DNA of 64,000 nt from Dehalococcoidia bacterium (lineage in GTDB: Bacteria; Chloroflexota; Dehalococcoidia; SpSt-223). How positions within the stretch are numbered: position 1 is the first letter of the stretch; each line of letters begins with the position of its first letter. Location: NCBI GenBank assembly GCA_026003895.1, contig BPIC01000002.1, positions 434,001 to 498,000 of the forward strand. Direction: 5' to 3'. A program made the translations under genes and the position numbers. The notes under the pieces were generated by a model, which was not told the origin of the DNA, searched no databases, and was given only the letters and a program-made list of their open reading frames with translations. Positions 17,727 to 26,850 of this stretch are shown here, piece after piece.

Positions 17727-18839
17727 ATGATCGTCGCGATCGAATACACCCCGGCGCTCCGCCAGCGTGCCGGCATCGGTCGGTTCGTGCGCGATTTGGT
17801 CGGCGCGGTGCTCGCCAAACCCGAAGGAATCGACTTTCGCCTCGTGGTCTCGCGTGACAGCGTCGGTCCGACGCCGCCCGGCGTGCCCGTCGTCCGATTG
17901 CCGTTTTCGGAAAAGGTTGGGCTCGTGCTCTGGAATGTGCTTGGCCTGCCGCTGCCAATCGAGCGGTTCACTGGTCCGATCGACGTGTTTCACGGCACGA
18001 ACTTTCTGCTGCCGGCGCTTCGCCGGGCCAAAGGGGTCGTGACGATCCATGATCTCACCTTTCTCGTCCACCCCGAGTTCGCCGACCCGCGCAACCTGCG
18101 GTTTCTTCGCCGCGCGGTGCCGCAGAGCATCCGTCGGGCGGCGGCGATCTGTGCCGACTCGGCGGCAACGAAAGAAGACCTGCACCGGCTGATCGGGGTA
18201 GCGGACGATCGGGTCACCGTGGTGCTCGGCGGCGTCGAACAGCGGTTTCGCCCGGCAAATTCGGAGGAAGTAGCTCGGGTTCGCGGACGCTATCCGCTCG
18301 ATCGTCCCTATCTGTTCGCGCTTGGCACCCGTGAGCCGCGCAAGAATCTTGCTGGCCTGCTCGACGCCTATCAGCTCATTCGCGAGCGCGGGATTGACGC
18401 TCGTCTGTTGCTGGCCGGGCCCAGCGGTTGGCTTGAAGAATCGTTTGCTGCTCGGCTACGGGAGTCGCCGTTCGCTGAGGACGTTGTCCCGCTCGGCTAC
18501 GTCCCGGACGAGGACCTACCGGCGCTCCTGTCTGCGTCCGCCTGTTTCGTCTATCCGAGCTTCTACGAGGGGTTCGGCCTGCCCGTCGCGGAGGCACTGG
18601 CCTGCGGCGCACCCGTCGTCTGCTCGAACACGAGCTCCGTGCCGGAAGTCGCAGGAAACGCCGCCGTGTTGATCCCACCCAGCGACCCCCGGGCGATTGC
18701 AGACGCGATCGGCAGGGTGCTGACCGATCCGGCGCTCGCCGCGCGGCTTCGAAGCGCTGGACCACCGCAGGCCGCCCGGTTCGATTGGACAGACTCGGCG
18801 CGCTCCCAAATTGCGGTCTACCGCCGGGTTGCGGCATGA
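17727..18839 (+). CDS. GT4-family glycosyltransferase
   Basis: 370 residues, GT-B fold: AGIGRFVRDLV glycine-rich N-terminus, TIHDLTFLVHPEF, LGTREPRKNL and the donor-binding FYEGFGLPVAEALACGAPVV. These motifs match retaining mannosyl/glycosyltransferases of extracellular polysaccharide pathways. ATG lies at the first base after the previous stop. The donor sugar is unknown. Confidence 0.9.
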   Translation: MIVAIEYTPALRQRAGIGRFVRDLVGAVLAKPEGIDFRLVVSRDSVGPTPPGVPVVRLPFSEKVGLVLWNVLGLPLPIERFTGPIDVFHGTNFLLPALRRAKGVVTIHDLTFLVHPEFADPRNLRFLRRAVPQSIRRAAAICADSAATKEDLHRLIGVADDRVTVVLGGVEQRFRPANSEEVARVRGRYPLDRPYLFALGTREPRKNLAGLLDAYQLIRERGIDARLLLAGPSGWLEESFAARLRESPFAEDVVPLGYVPDEDLPALLSASACFVYPSFYEGFGLPVAEALACGAPVVCSNTSSVPEVAGNAAVLIPPSDPRAIADAIGRVLTDPALAARLRSAGPPQAARFDWTDSARSQIAVYRRVAA

Positions 18840-19888
18840 ACGTCGGGTTGAGCGGCGAGTTTTTTGGCCGCCCGTGGACCGGCACCGGCCAGTACAGCGT
18901 CCGCCTCGTCGAATCGCTGAAGAAGACCGGCACGGCTGTGACCGTCCTCGGCGGGGGGAGCGGGAACTTTCTGTCCAAGGTGCACTGGGAGCACATTGGC
19001 GTCGTGCTCGCTGCACGCGCGGCGGGCGTCGACCTGCTGCATGTTCCCTATCTTGGGCCGCCGATTCACTCGCCTCGTCCCCTCGTTGTCACCGTGCACG
19101 ACTTGATCATGTTGGCGCTGCCTGGGTATCGCGGTCCGCTTCCCTACCGGTTGTACATCCACCTCGCGCTTGCCGCCGCACGGCGTGCGGCAGTCATCCT
19201 CGCTGATTCGGAATGGACCCGCCGCGATTTGGAGCGCTACGCTGCGTTACCACCGGACCGTATCGAGGTGATTCCGCTTGGCCATGACGAACGGCTCGCC
19301 CAGCCGGTCCCAGCGGCGGAACTGGTCGCCTACCGGACGGCACGCGGCCTACCGGACCGGTTTGTTCTGTATCTCGGGGGATTCGATGCGAGGAAGAATG
19401 TCCCCCTCTTGCTCCGAGCGGCCGCGGCCGCTGGGGACTGGGCGCTCGTGATCGCGGGTGATCCACCCGCCACCCGCTTGCCGCTCTATCCGGACATTCG
19501 CACACCGGCCGCTGCGCTCGGCCGCCGTGTCATCTGGCTCGGCCGCGTGACGGAGGAGGAGAAGCGGCATCTTTATCAATCGGCGACCGTGTTTTGCTAT
19601 CCAAGCCGCTATGAGGGGTTTGGTCTGCCGGTGCTGGAGGCGATGGCGTGCGGCACGCCGGTTGTCTGCGCCAATGCCACCAGCGTTGCGGAGGTCGCTG
19701 GCGAGGCCTGCGAGCTCGTGCCGCCGGACGACGAAGCGAGGTTGGCGGCAGCGCTGCAGCGCCTGATGCTCGACGAGGAGCGACGCGCTGTGCTTCGCGA
19801 ACGTGGCCGCGAGCGAGCCCGGCTTTTCACATGGGACCGGACAGCCCGTGCGACGGCAGCGGCGTATGCTCGCGCCCTCGGTCGATGA
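18836..19888 (+). CDS. GT4-family glycosyltransferase
   Basis: 350 residues. Same architecture as the preceding gene: WTGTGQYSVRLVESL, TVHDLIMLALPGY, LGGFDARKN, SRYEGFGLPVLEAMACGTPVV. The ATG overlaps the preceding stop (ATGA). The two enzymes are paralogous and probably add successive sugars. This is the last gene of the exopolysaccharide operon; a new promoter follows within 40 bp. Confidence 0.9.
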   Translation: MNVGLSGEFFGRPWTGTGQYSVRLVESLKKTGTAVTVLGGGSGNFLSKVHWEHIGVVLAARAAGVDLLHVPYLGPPIHSPRPLVVTVHDLIMLALPGYRGPLPYRLYIHLALAAARRAAVILADSEWTRRDLERYAALPPDRIEVIPLGHDERLAQPVPAAELVAYRTARGLPDRFVLYLGGFDARKNVPLLLRAAAAAGDWALVIAGDPPATRLPLYPDIRTPAAALGRRVIWLGRVTEEEKRHLYQSATVFCYPSRYEGFGLPVLEAMACGTPVVCANATSVAEVAGEACELVPPDDEARLAAALQRLMLDEERRAVLRERGRERARLFTWDRTARATAAAYARALGR

Positions 19889-19896
19889 CCGCTGTC

Positions 19897-19905
19897 TGCT
19901 AGGAT
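19897..19905 (+). promoter_or_regulatory. extended -10 promoter for the oxidoreductase-amidohydrolase pair
   Basis: TGC followed by TAGGAT (19900-19905), a TGn-extended -10 box. Predicted start about 19912, just ahead of the GGAGGAG ribosome-binding site of GTG 19928. Confidence 0.45.
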
Positions 19906-19927
19906 AGCGGCCAGAGCGGAGGAGTGC

Positions 19928-20929
19928 GTGAAGGCAGTGCTCATCGATCAGTACGGTGGCCCGGAAGTGATGCGTTGGGGGGAAGCCGAGCAGCCGTCGC
20001 CGGGCCCAGGCGAGATCCTTGTCCGAGTCCGGGCTGCCGGCGTCAACCAAGCCGACCTGACAGCCCGCGCCAACCGCTATCCCGAGCGGACACCAGTGCC
20101 CGGAATCTACTTCTATCCGTTTCGCTCGCTTCCTGCGATTCCCGGTATCGAGATTGCTGGTGAGGTCGCAGAGGTTGGGCCGGGCGTCAGCCGTTGGTCT
20201 CCGGGCGATCGGGTATGTGGGATCTCGGGGACCGGGGCGTATGCCGAGTACGCGCGGATGCTCGACTGGGTGGCGATGCCGATCCCCGACGGGCTCGATT
20301 TCGCAGCCGGGGCAGCAATTCCGGTCGCCTTCCTGACCGCGTGGCTGGCCATCTCTGAGCTGATGAATGTGCGGCGTGGTGAAACGCTGCTTGTCCATGC
20401 GGTCGGCGCAGGAGTCGGCCAGGCCATGGTGCAGTTGGGGACGCTGATCGGCGCACGGGTGATCGGCACCGAGATCGCGCCCGAGAAGCTGGAGCGGGCG
20501 GCGGCGCTTGGCCTCGCAGCCGGCTGCAATACCCGCGAGCACGATTTCATCGCTTGGGCGATTGACCAGACCGGTGGACGCGGCGTCGACGCGGTGGTTG
20601 ACACCCTCGGCGGGCCGGTGTTCGCCGGCAGCTTGCGTGCGCTGGCTATGAATGGGCGAATCGTCCCCCTCTCGACCACGCTGGGCGGGACGCCCGAAAT
20701 CGAATTGGGCCAAATCATCGGCAAGCACGTGTCCGTCTTTGGCATGTCGACGGCTGCGATGCTGACGCCCGACCGCATTACCCGATTCCGTCGAGAGGTT
20801 TTGTCGGCGTTCCCGGCGCAATTGACGCCGATCGTCGACCGAACCTTCCCGATGGCAGATGCCGCCGAATCGCACCGCTATCTCGCGGCTGGCGCCCATT
20901 TTGGCAAGATCGTTCTGACGCTCGAATGA
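19928..20929 (+). CDS. zinc-independent MDR quinone oxidoreductase
   Basis: 333 residues resembling NADPH:quinone oxidoreductases: N-terminal GVNQADLTARANRYP, GIEIAGEVAEVGPGV, and a nucleotide-binding HAVGAGVGQAMVQLGTLIGA. The zinc-binding Cys set of classical alcohol dehydrogenases is absent, which is usual for this branch. GTG start with GGAGGAG upstream. It is coupled to the amidohydrolase by an ATGA overlap. The physiological substrate is unknown. Confidence 0.85.
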   Translation: MKAVLIDQYGGPEVMRWGEAEQPSPGPGEILVRVRAAGVNQADLTARANRYPERTPVPGIYFYPFRSLPAIPGIEIAGEVAEVGPGVSRWSPGDRVCGISGTGAYAEYARMLDWVAMPIPDGLDFAAGAAIPVAFLTAWLAISELMNVRRGETLLVHAVGAGVGQAMVQLGTLIGARVIGTEIAPEKLERAAALGLAAGCNTREHDFIAWAIDQTGGRGVDAVVDTLGGPVFAGSLRALAMNGRIVPLSTTLGGTPEIELGQIIGKHVSVFGMSTAAMLTPDRITRFRREVLSAFPAQLTPIVDRTFPMADAAESHRYLAAGAHFGKIVLTLE

Positions 20930-22392
20930 GCCGCCGGACCCGGATCCGCTGTGGCGAGCTGATCGCGTTTGACGGCGTCGAGCACCGACTGCTCCGCGAC
21001 GTCGACCTCGTGGTCGCCGACGACCGAGTGGAATGGATCGGTGCTGATGCGACCGGGCCGTTCGATGCTGAGATCGACGCAAGCCGGAGGCTTGTTTCGC
21101 CGGGGTTTGTCAATCTCCATCTCCATTCGGGATCGACCGTCGCGACACGGCTCGTCACCGAGCGGCGCTATCCCGCGCTGTTCAACGCCGGCTACCTCGC
21201 GTTCAGCCCGAAACGGGGCGCTCCCCCAATTGGCGCCCGCGAGCGTGCCGAGATTGGGGGCTTGGCGACGGCGGTGGAATTGCTCAAGGCAGGATGCACT
21301 ACTGTCGTCGATCTTGGTCAGGGTTGCGACCCGGACGCCATGGCGGAGATCTTCGGCCGGCTTGGTCTGCGTGCCTACCTCTCGCCGGGCGTCCGATCTG
21401 GCTACCACGTTTTCGTGAACGGGCGGCTCGAGATCGACTGGCTTCCGGATGAAGGGCTTGGGGCGCTGCGCACGGCCGTCGCGTTCATCGAGCGGCACGC
21501 CGGGACATACGACGGGCGGATCCAAGGAATGCTGTTTCCTTACCAAGGCGATACGTGCACCGACACCTTGCTGCGCGAGACGAAGGCGGCAGCGCGTGCG
21601 CTGGGGGTGGCGATGCACATGCATGCGGCTCAGAGCCTGTACGAACTGCACGAAATGATGCGCCGGACTGGGAAGACCACGATCCAGCATTTCGCCGAAA
21701 TAGGGTTTCTCGGGCCTGATTTGATCATCGCCCACTGCCCATTCATCACCGGCCATCCCTCTACCGGTCTCCCGGGCGATGACGACCTTCGTCTCCTCGG
21801 CGCGTTTGGTGTGACTGTCTGCCACAACCCGACCACAATTTTTCGGCGGGGGCACCTGCTTCGCTCATTCGACCGCTACCGCGCTGCCGGCGTGAATCTT
21901 GCGCTCGGCACCGACCACTACCCGCGCGACATGATTCATGAAATGCGCCTCGCCTCGCTGATGGGGAAGGTCGTTGAAGACGACCCCGGCGCGGCCGATT
22001 CGCTCGCGGTGTTCAACGCCGCGACAATCGGCGGGGCGAAGGCGCTTGGCCGGGATGATCTCGGGCGGCTCTATCCGGGGGCGAGAGCCGACCTCCTCGT
22101 CATCGACCTTCATCGCATCGGCGCGGCGCCATTGCGGGATCCCGTGCAGGATCTAGTCCTAACGGGGTCGCCGTCGGACATCACGCTCGTCATGATCGAC
22201 GGCCGTGTCGTCTGTCAGGACGGCGTCGTCCCCGGCATCGACGAAGCGCAGCTTGTCGCCGACCTACAAGCCAATGCCGAGGAGATCCTTGCCAGCATCC
22301 CGGAGTGGCACCCGAGCGGTGGCGGCGTTGACGAGGTTGCTCCTCGCTTCCTCAAACCCATGGAATCTTACCGCTACGAGCCGAGACCCTAG
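20926..22392 (+). CDS. amidohydrolase / chlorohydrolase-type deaminase (TRZ/ATZ group)
   Basis: 488 residues of the metal-dependent hydrolase superfamily: FVNLHLHSGS (HxH metal site), MHMHAAQS (second His pair), FAEIGFLGPDLIIAHC, CHNPTTI and GTDHYPRDM (catalytic Asp), followed by the C-terminal beta-sandwich with GARADLLVID. It is similar to N-ethylammeline chlorohydrolase/guanine- and SAH-deaminase relatives. Deamination or dechlorination of a heterocycle is the likely reaction; the substrate cannot be named. ATG overlaps the oxidoreductase stop. Confidence 0.85.
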   Translation: MSRRTRIRCGELIAFDGVEHRLLRDVDLVVADDRVEWIGADATGPFDAEIDASRRLVSPGFVNLHLHSGSTVATRLVTERRYPALFNAGYLAFSPKRGAPPIGARERAEIGGLATAVELLKAGCTTVVDLGQGCDPDAMAEIFGRLGLRAYLSPGVRSGYHVFVNGRLEIDWLPDEGLGALRTAVAFIERHAGTYDGRIQGMLFPYQGDTCTDTLLRETKAAARALGVAMHMHAAQSLYELHEMMRRTGKTTIQHFAEIGFLGPDLIIAHCPFITGHPSTGLPGDDDLRLLGAFGVTVCHNPTTIFRRGHLLRSFDRYRAAGVNLALGTDHYPRDMIHEMRLASLMGKVVEDDPGAADSLAVFNAATIGGAKALGRDDLGRLYPGARADLLVIDLHRIGAAPLRDPVQDLVLTGSPSDITLVMIDGRVVCQDGVVPGIDEAQLVADLQANAEEILASIPEWHPSGGGVDEVAPRFLKPMESYRYEPRP

Positions 22393-22468
22393 GCTTTCTG
22401 CCGCAAGCTTCTCGGGCGCTCACGGCCGCATGGCCGGCGAACGGGAACGTCGGCGCTGCGAAGGGGGC

Positions 22469-24298
22469 CTAGCGGCGACGGAAGACGATGGTCATGATCT
22501 GCCGGGCGTCTGGGCCTTGGCAGGTGCTGTTGCTCTGAACATCGACTGGTCCGCCGACTTGGGTATCGCCGTCCCAAAGCGTCACGGTCCACGTCTGATC
22601 GATCGGACGCGGCTGCAGCGTGAAATCGGTCCACCCGGGGTCATATTGGCCGGGGTTGCCCGTGCGCGCCGAGGGGATTGGCGCGTCGGTTTTGCCGGCC
22701 CACGTGACCCGGGCGACGAGGCCATTGACGGGGTTGCCACCAGCGTCCTTCACTTGGACTCGGATCTGCGTAAGAGCGCAATTTGGCAGGTAGGAGACGC
22801 CTTCGACCGTGTACGGCAAATTACCGGATGCGGCCGGGGTGTTGGTGGCGGCGGGCGCCGCCGGGGCGCTGGTCGGCGTCGCCGCCGGCGCCGCTGGCGA
22901 GAGGCTCACAATCGGCAGGCTCGCCGGCCGGTAATTGTAGGGTTGCGGGCTGACCGCTTCGGCAGGGAGGATGCCGGATTCCTTGACCACATCGCCGCCA
23001 TTGGCCAGCACGACCTGTCCGGCACGCGCCCACGGCACGTCGATCTTCCACTGCTGGAACACCGTCCGCTGGGCGCGAACCACGATGACGTTGCTGAACT
23101 CCTGAACGCCCATCGGCAGCCCAAACTGGGTTACCGGGTCCGCTGCAGCAAGGTATGCGCTTTTGAGCGCGGGGTAGGGATCGAGAATGGCTTGGTGGTT
23201 TTGCACGATGGCTGGCCAGTCTTTCCCTCGATCGGATTGCCAGTCGTTCGATTTCGGGACGTTGCGGACCGTCAACAACCAATCGTCCTTGCCGGCCTTC
23301 GAGAGCTGATCGAAGACGTTGACGAAGAGAACGGCGCCGCCCTGGTCCGGCCGATATTGAAAGACGACCTTCTGAAACGCCTGACTGGTGAACCCATCCC
23401 ACTGAAAGCGATGGGAAACTGGATAGCCGACGCCGTTGACGCCACCGTAGCGCTGGAACCACGTCCAGAACGGCACGCCATCGGCATCGGTGACGGTATA
23501 CCCGTAAACGCCGCCGGCGTCGCGCCCGTTCGCCTGGCTATAAAACCAGCCGCCATCGACCGGGTAATCGTTGCGCCCCTCGGTGCCGGGTGGCCGGGTT
23601 GGCGGCAGGGGAGTCGCCGTCGGCGCTTGCTCGGGGCTCGGGGGCGTCCCCCCGCTGGGCTGAGAGGCGCTGGCGGGTTGCTGGACCGCGCCCGGTGCGT
23701 CGCCGTCCTCGATCAGGAAGACCGCATCGAGATACGCCTGATTCTGGCCTCCGCCTCCGTTCTCGACCTTGATGAACACGGTCATCCGGTCGCCGGAGGC
23801 CGGCACACGGACGACCGGCGCGTCGCCGATCTCGATGGTAGCCCACTTTTCGCCGGCGTAGCGGGTGCCCCAGACCACCGTCGCGGCGTTCGGGTCGGTC
23901 CCGCCGGTCGGGTCGAGGCCGATGGTCCGGACCATCGGCCCCCCGCCCTTCACCTTCGCTGCGGTCGCGAGCCACGCCTTATAGAACTTGCCAGGCGTGA
24001 CGCTTCGGCGCTGATACATGCCTGCGACAAAGGCCGAGCCGTCTGACCAAAGCGTTTGCGAGGTTGTGCCTTCGATTTTCTCGACGAAGCCCGGGCTGAG
24101 TGCCGCGGTGTCGCGGAAGGCGAGTGACCCGCTCAGTTTGAACGCGGTCCAACCTTTCGCGACTTCGCCGCCGTCATAAGGATCGAACCCCTGCTCGAAG
24201 CTGTAATTCACGATAAGGTTGCGCGGCGACTGGGCGACCACCGGCACGGCAGCAATGAGCGTGCCGAGGAGCACGACAAGCAGGGCGATCAGGCGCAC
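22469..24298 (-). CDS. large secreted protein of unknown function with carbohydrate-binding-like N-terminus
   Basis: 609 residues. Signal peptide MRLIALLVVLLGTLIAAVPVVAQ. Residues ~25-200 look like a jelly-roll carbohydrate-binding module (NYSFEQGF, WTAFKLSG, FIKVENGGGGQNQAYLDAVFL). A Pro/Thr/Ser-rich linker follows, then a ~180-residue domain (VPFWTWFQRYGGVNGVGYPVSHRF, QKVVFQYRPD) often seen in Chloroflexota exoproteins, another Ala/Pro/Thr linker, and a C-terminal beta-rich domain with one Cys pair (PNCALTQ, NSTCQG). No catalytic motif is recognisable. GTG start with GAGGAG upstream. Confidence 0.8.
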   Translation of the reverse strand: MRLIALLVVLLGTLIAAVPVVAQSPRNLIVNYSFEQGFDPYDGGEVAKGWTAFKLSGSLAFRDTAALSPGFVEKIEGTTSQTLWSDGSAFVAGMYQRRSVTPGKFYKAWLATAAKVKGGGPMVRTIGLDPTGGTDPNAATVVWGTRYAGEKWATIEIGDAPVVRVPASGDRMTVFIKVENGGGGQNQAYLDAVFLIEDGDAPGAVQQPASASQPSGGTPPSPEQAPTATPLPPTRPPGTEGRNDYPVDGGWFYSQANGRDAGGVYGYTVTDADGVPFWTWFQRYGGVNGVGYPVSHRFQWDGFTSQAFQKVVFQYRPDQGGAVLFVNVFDQLSKAGKDDWLLTVRNVPKSNDWQSDRGKDWPAIVQNHQAILDPYPALKSAYLAAADPVTQFGLPMGVQEFSNVIVVRAQRTVFQQWKIDVPWARAGQVVLANGGDVVKESGILPAEAVSPQPYNYRPASLPIVSLSPAAPAATPTSAPAAPAATNTPAASGNLPYTVEGVSYLPNCALTQIRVQVKDAGGNPVNGLVARVTWAGKTDAPIPSARTGNPGQYDPGWTDFTLQPRPIDQTWTVTLWDGDTQVGGPVDVQSNSTCQGPDARQIMTIVFRRR

Positions 24299-24389
24299 GG
24301 CAACTCCTCCTGGCGCGAGAGGCGCGATGGGACCGGATTATGGCAGCCATGCCGACGGGCTACAAGCAGCCTGGCCGACTGCTGGCAGA

Positions 24390-24398
24390 TGGTATACT
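24390..24398 (+). promoter_or_regulatory. extended -10 promoter of the PHP gene
   Basis: TGG plus TATACT (24393-24398): a near-consensus extended -10. The -35 region is poor, as expected for extended -10 promoters. Transcription would start near 24405, giving a ~58-base leader before ATG 24463. Confidence 0.5.
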
Positions 24399-24462
24399 CG
24401 TCCGCACGATTTCTGGACGATCCGCACGTCTCGCGCCACCAGCCCCGTCTCGAGGACCGCCC

Positions 24463-25023
24463 ATGCTACTCAAAGTCGCGCTGCACGCGCACACCGTGCG
24501 CAGCGACGGTACGCTCACGCCAAACGAACTGTTGCGTCGCTACGCCGAACATGGCTTCGATGTTGTCGCCATCACCGACCACGATATGGAGTTGACCGAC
24601 GAAGACCTCGCGCGGCTGACAGTGCCGGATGGGATGCTCGTGCTCCGAGGCAGCGAGGTATCCTATCGGGAGTTGTACTGGCAGCACGTCGGACACATTT
24701 GGGGCGAGACGAAGCTCCTCCGAATTCTTAACCATCCCCGCCGCTACGGAATGACATCCGACCAAATTGCCCGAGCTGTCCGGGACCATCGCTTCGACGC
24801 CTTTGAGATTACGAATCAAGGCGAGTATTGTCCTCAATTCGAAGGGCTTACGATCCCGCGTGTCGCCACCGACGACTGTCACTATCCCGAGATGATGAAC
24901 CGCGCTTGGATGCTGGTTGAGGCGGCTGAGCGCACCGGCGACGCAATTATCGACGCGATTCTTGCGGGAAACGTCGAGATCGTTACCCGAGACGGCCCCA
25001 AGCCTGGACCGCGACGGGGATGA
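24463..25023 (+). CDS. PHP-domain metal-dependent phosphoesterase
   Basis: 186 residues. HAHTVRSDG (HxH) and ITDHDMEL are PHP metal-site motifs; VATDDCHYP near the C-terminus supplies further Asp/His ligands. PHP proteins hydrolyse phosphoester bonds of nucleotides or sugars with two or three metal ions. The ATG at 24463 begins directly before the first conserved strand (LLKVALHAHT) and has GAGG upstream. The 3' end overlaps the convergent PPOX gene by 41 bp. Confidence 0.85.
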   Translation: MLLKVALHAHTVRSDGTLTPNELLRRYAEHGFDVVAITDHDMELTDEDLARLTVPDGMLVLRGSEVSYRELYWQHVGHIWGETKLLRILNHPRRYGMTSDQIARAVRDHRFDAFEITNQGEYCPQFEGLTIPRVATDDCHYPEMMNRAWMLVEAAERTGDAIIDAILAGNVEIVTRDGPKPGPRRG

Positions 25024-25408
25024 TCCGCACGGTTGGGTTGTCGTCGATCACTGGCATGTCGCGGTATTGCGGATACTTTTCGCGCAGCCGCCGAAGCGCT
25101 TCGGCCCGCTCTGCGCCATCACGGATGAGCGCCGCCGTTCCACGGATTTGGACATAGGCGAGGTCCGTCCAGTCCTCAGACCAGCGATCCACGACGACGC
25201 CGACCGCCGGCCGCTCGATGAGGTTGCGGACGCGCTTTAGGCGCTCTACTGGGACGCGCTTTGGCTTGGCGTCGAGGGGCATCCAGAGCGCCCCCGCGTG
25301 GAGAACGTAGCAAAAGGGAACCACGTAGGGGAACCCATCTGCGCCGATGGTGGCCAGCCGGCCGACGCGGGCGGTGGCGAGGAACTGCTCCACCTCGGGG
25401 GGAATCAT
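24983..25408 (-). CDS. PPOX-class FMN/F420-binding split-barrel protein
   Basis: 141 residues with EQFLATARVGRLATIGADGFPYVVPFCYVL, AKPKRVPVERLKRVRNLIERP and YVQIRGTAALI, matching the pyridoxamine-5'-phosphate-oxidase-like fold, particularly the 'probable F420-dependent' Rv0121-type group. Whether it uses FMN, F420 or haem cannot be told from the sequence. ATG overlaps the acyltransferase stop (ATGA), so the two are co-transcribed. Confidence 0.85.
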   Translation of the reverse strand: MIPPEVEQFLATARVGRLATIGADGFPYVVPFCYVLHAGALWMPLDAKPKRVPVERLKRVRNLIERPAVGVVVDRWSEDWTDLAYVQIRGTAALIRDGAERAEALRRLREKYPQYRDMPVIDDNPTVRIIPVAVQAWGRLG

Positions 25409-26244
25409 GGGGTGGCCAGCGCCCGAATTGCGCTCTCGATCCGAGACGTTGCAGCGGAGGGCGACTCGTCCCGTCCAAAAGCGATTGGTTGACCTATCGC
25501 GATGCGGACCGAGCCTCTCGGGGGCCACAGTTTTCCCTCGGCCGGTCCGAATCGGCGCACGTCGAGGAAGACGGGAACGACCGGAGCGCCTGTCTCCGTT
25601 GCTAAGAAGCCGACGCCAAGTTTGAACGGTTGCATAGGTCCGCCGACCGTCAGCTTGCCTTCGGGATAGATCAGCACGGAGTAGCCCTCGGCCAGCACCG
25701 CCTCGATCCGGGCGAGGCTGCGCCGTGGAGCCCGCCCCCGGCTGATTGGGAACGCATTGCCGAGCAGCGCCGCCCACCGCCCGCGCCAGTTGGCGAAAAT
25801 CGAATCTTCGGCTGCCGCAATCGCCGTCGTCCGCCGCACCGATGGAGGCAGAGCCATCAGGATAAGGGGATTGTCGAGGTGAAGGCAGTGATTGGCCGCA
25901 ATGATGAGAGGTTCCTTGATACCATCGAGATGCGGCCGGCCAGCAACGTGGACCTGATAGAGCAGCCGCACGAGAGGAAACACCAGACAGCGCAAGGCGA
26001 CCTCGCGAACGGCGCGGGCCCAAGGCGGCTGATCAGGCGGGAAACGCGACCACCGCAACCCGTTGCGTGGTCGATCCGGGAGGCGTAACGATTCTCGGCG
26101 GCTAAGGACGGCGAGTAATCGGCTGGCGAGGCGACGGACACGGCGCGGTATCCAGCCGCGCGGCCGGCGCTTCGCCGACGGGGGCGCGAACGCGTGGTCC
26201 AGCGCATCGACAGTGCTTAGGCGCTCGAGTGGCTCGCTCCGCAC
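25405..26244 (-). CDS. 1-acyl-sn-glycerol-3-phosphate acyltransferase (PlsC family)
   Basis: About 279 residues. Acyltransferase block I NHCLHLD (H-x4-D), block II-like GNAFPISRGR, and block III IYPEGKLT(VGG). A hydrophobic stretch precedes it (CLVFPLVRLLYQVHVAG). The family makes phosphatidic acid from lysophosphatidic acid. The start is taken as GTG 26244, which has AAGGTGA upstream; a GTG at 26280 is open but less well placed. This is a second PlsC-like gene in the window; its motifs are the more canonical. Confidence 0.85.
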   Translation of the reverse strand: MRSEPLERLSTVDALDHAFAPPSAKRRPRGWIPRRVRRLASRLLAVLSRRESLRLPDRPRNGLRWSRFPPDQPPWARAVREVALRCLVFPLVRLLYQVHVAGRPHLDGIKEPLIIAANHCLHLDNPLILMALPPSVRRTTAIAAAEDSIFANWRGRWAALLGNAFPISRGRAPRRSLARIEAVLAEGYSVLIYPEGKLTVGGPMQPFKLGVGFLATETGAPVVPVFLDVRRFGPAEGKLWPPRGSVRIAIGQPIAFGRDESPSAATSRIESAIRALATP

Positions 26245-26360
26245 CTCGTCACCTTTTTGGTCGAGCGGGCAACGGCCCACTCTTGTTTTTCGGTCCTCCG
26301 GTCTACGATACCGTGCCGGCGGGGATCACTTCTAGTGGGCTCGTCCGACGGGGACGCGAA

Positions 26361-26386
26361 AGCGCCGCCCCTGCAGGGACGGCGCT
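26361..26386 (-). terminator. hairpin terminator after the ferredoxin gene
   Basis: AGCGCCG (26361-26367) pairs with CGGCGCT (26380-26386), with an inner CCTGCAGG palindrome. On the minus strand the stem is followed by a short TTT tract. It lies between the ferredoxin stop and the acyltransferase start. Confidence 0.6.
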
Positions 26387-26412
26387 GGCGCCCAACTCGT
26401 GGGCAAAAGTCG

Positions 26413-26709
26413 TTAGACGGCGCTGACCGGCTTTATCGCGTTCGTGCGCGCCCGCGCAGCTTCCCGGTCGGTGAAGTAGAGGGCGTTGATCTCGATGAAC
26501 TGGCGCTGATCGTCCGGCACCTCGTCTTCAGCAAAGATCGCCGTGACGGGGCAGGCCGGCTCGCAGGCACCGCAGTCGATACACTCGTCGGGATGAATAT
26601 ACAACTGCCGATCGACGCCTTCTTCGTGATAGATGCAGTCAACTGGGCACACTTCGATACACGACTTGTCGAGCGTATCGATACAGTTCTCAGTGATGAC
26701 GTAGGCCAT
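26413..26709 (-). CDS. fdxA: seven-iron [3Fe-4S][4Fe-4S] ferredoxin
   Basis: 98 residues. N-terminal cluster motif C9-x7-C17-x3-C21-P ([14 protein letters not shown]), characteristic of ferredoxins with a 3Fe-4S centre, and a second [12 protein letters not shown] motif for the 4Fe-4S centre. The C-terminal tail ([14 protein letters not shown]) matches the FdxA type of actinobacteria and thermophiles. It carries electrons at low potential in the cytoplasm. GGAGG precedes the ATG, and a hairpin terminator follows, so it is likely monocistronic. Confidence 0.93.
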   Translation of the reverse strand: MAYVITENCIDTLDKSCIEVCPVDCIYHEEGVDRQLYIHPDECIDCGACEPACPVTAIFAEDEVPDDQRQFIEINALYFTDREAARARTNAIKPVSAV

Positions 26710-26850
26710 TCAACCTCCGGATTCAACACTCGCCACCGGCGCCCCTTGGTGGAAACGTGCAAGGTGGTTGGCGCGCAATCGAGCGCCACCGTATCGTACT
26801 GGAATTGTGGATGGCCCGTCGAGGGCGGGCAGCCAAGCAAGGACGAGGGA

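Noticed and set aside
24983-26023. 346-residue minus-strand protein extending the PPOX gene upstream
   Set aside because: The extra N-terminal part overlaps the acyltransferase gene out of frame and is Arg/Pro-rich; the real start is the coupled ATG at 25408.
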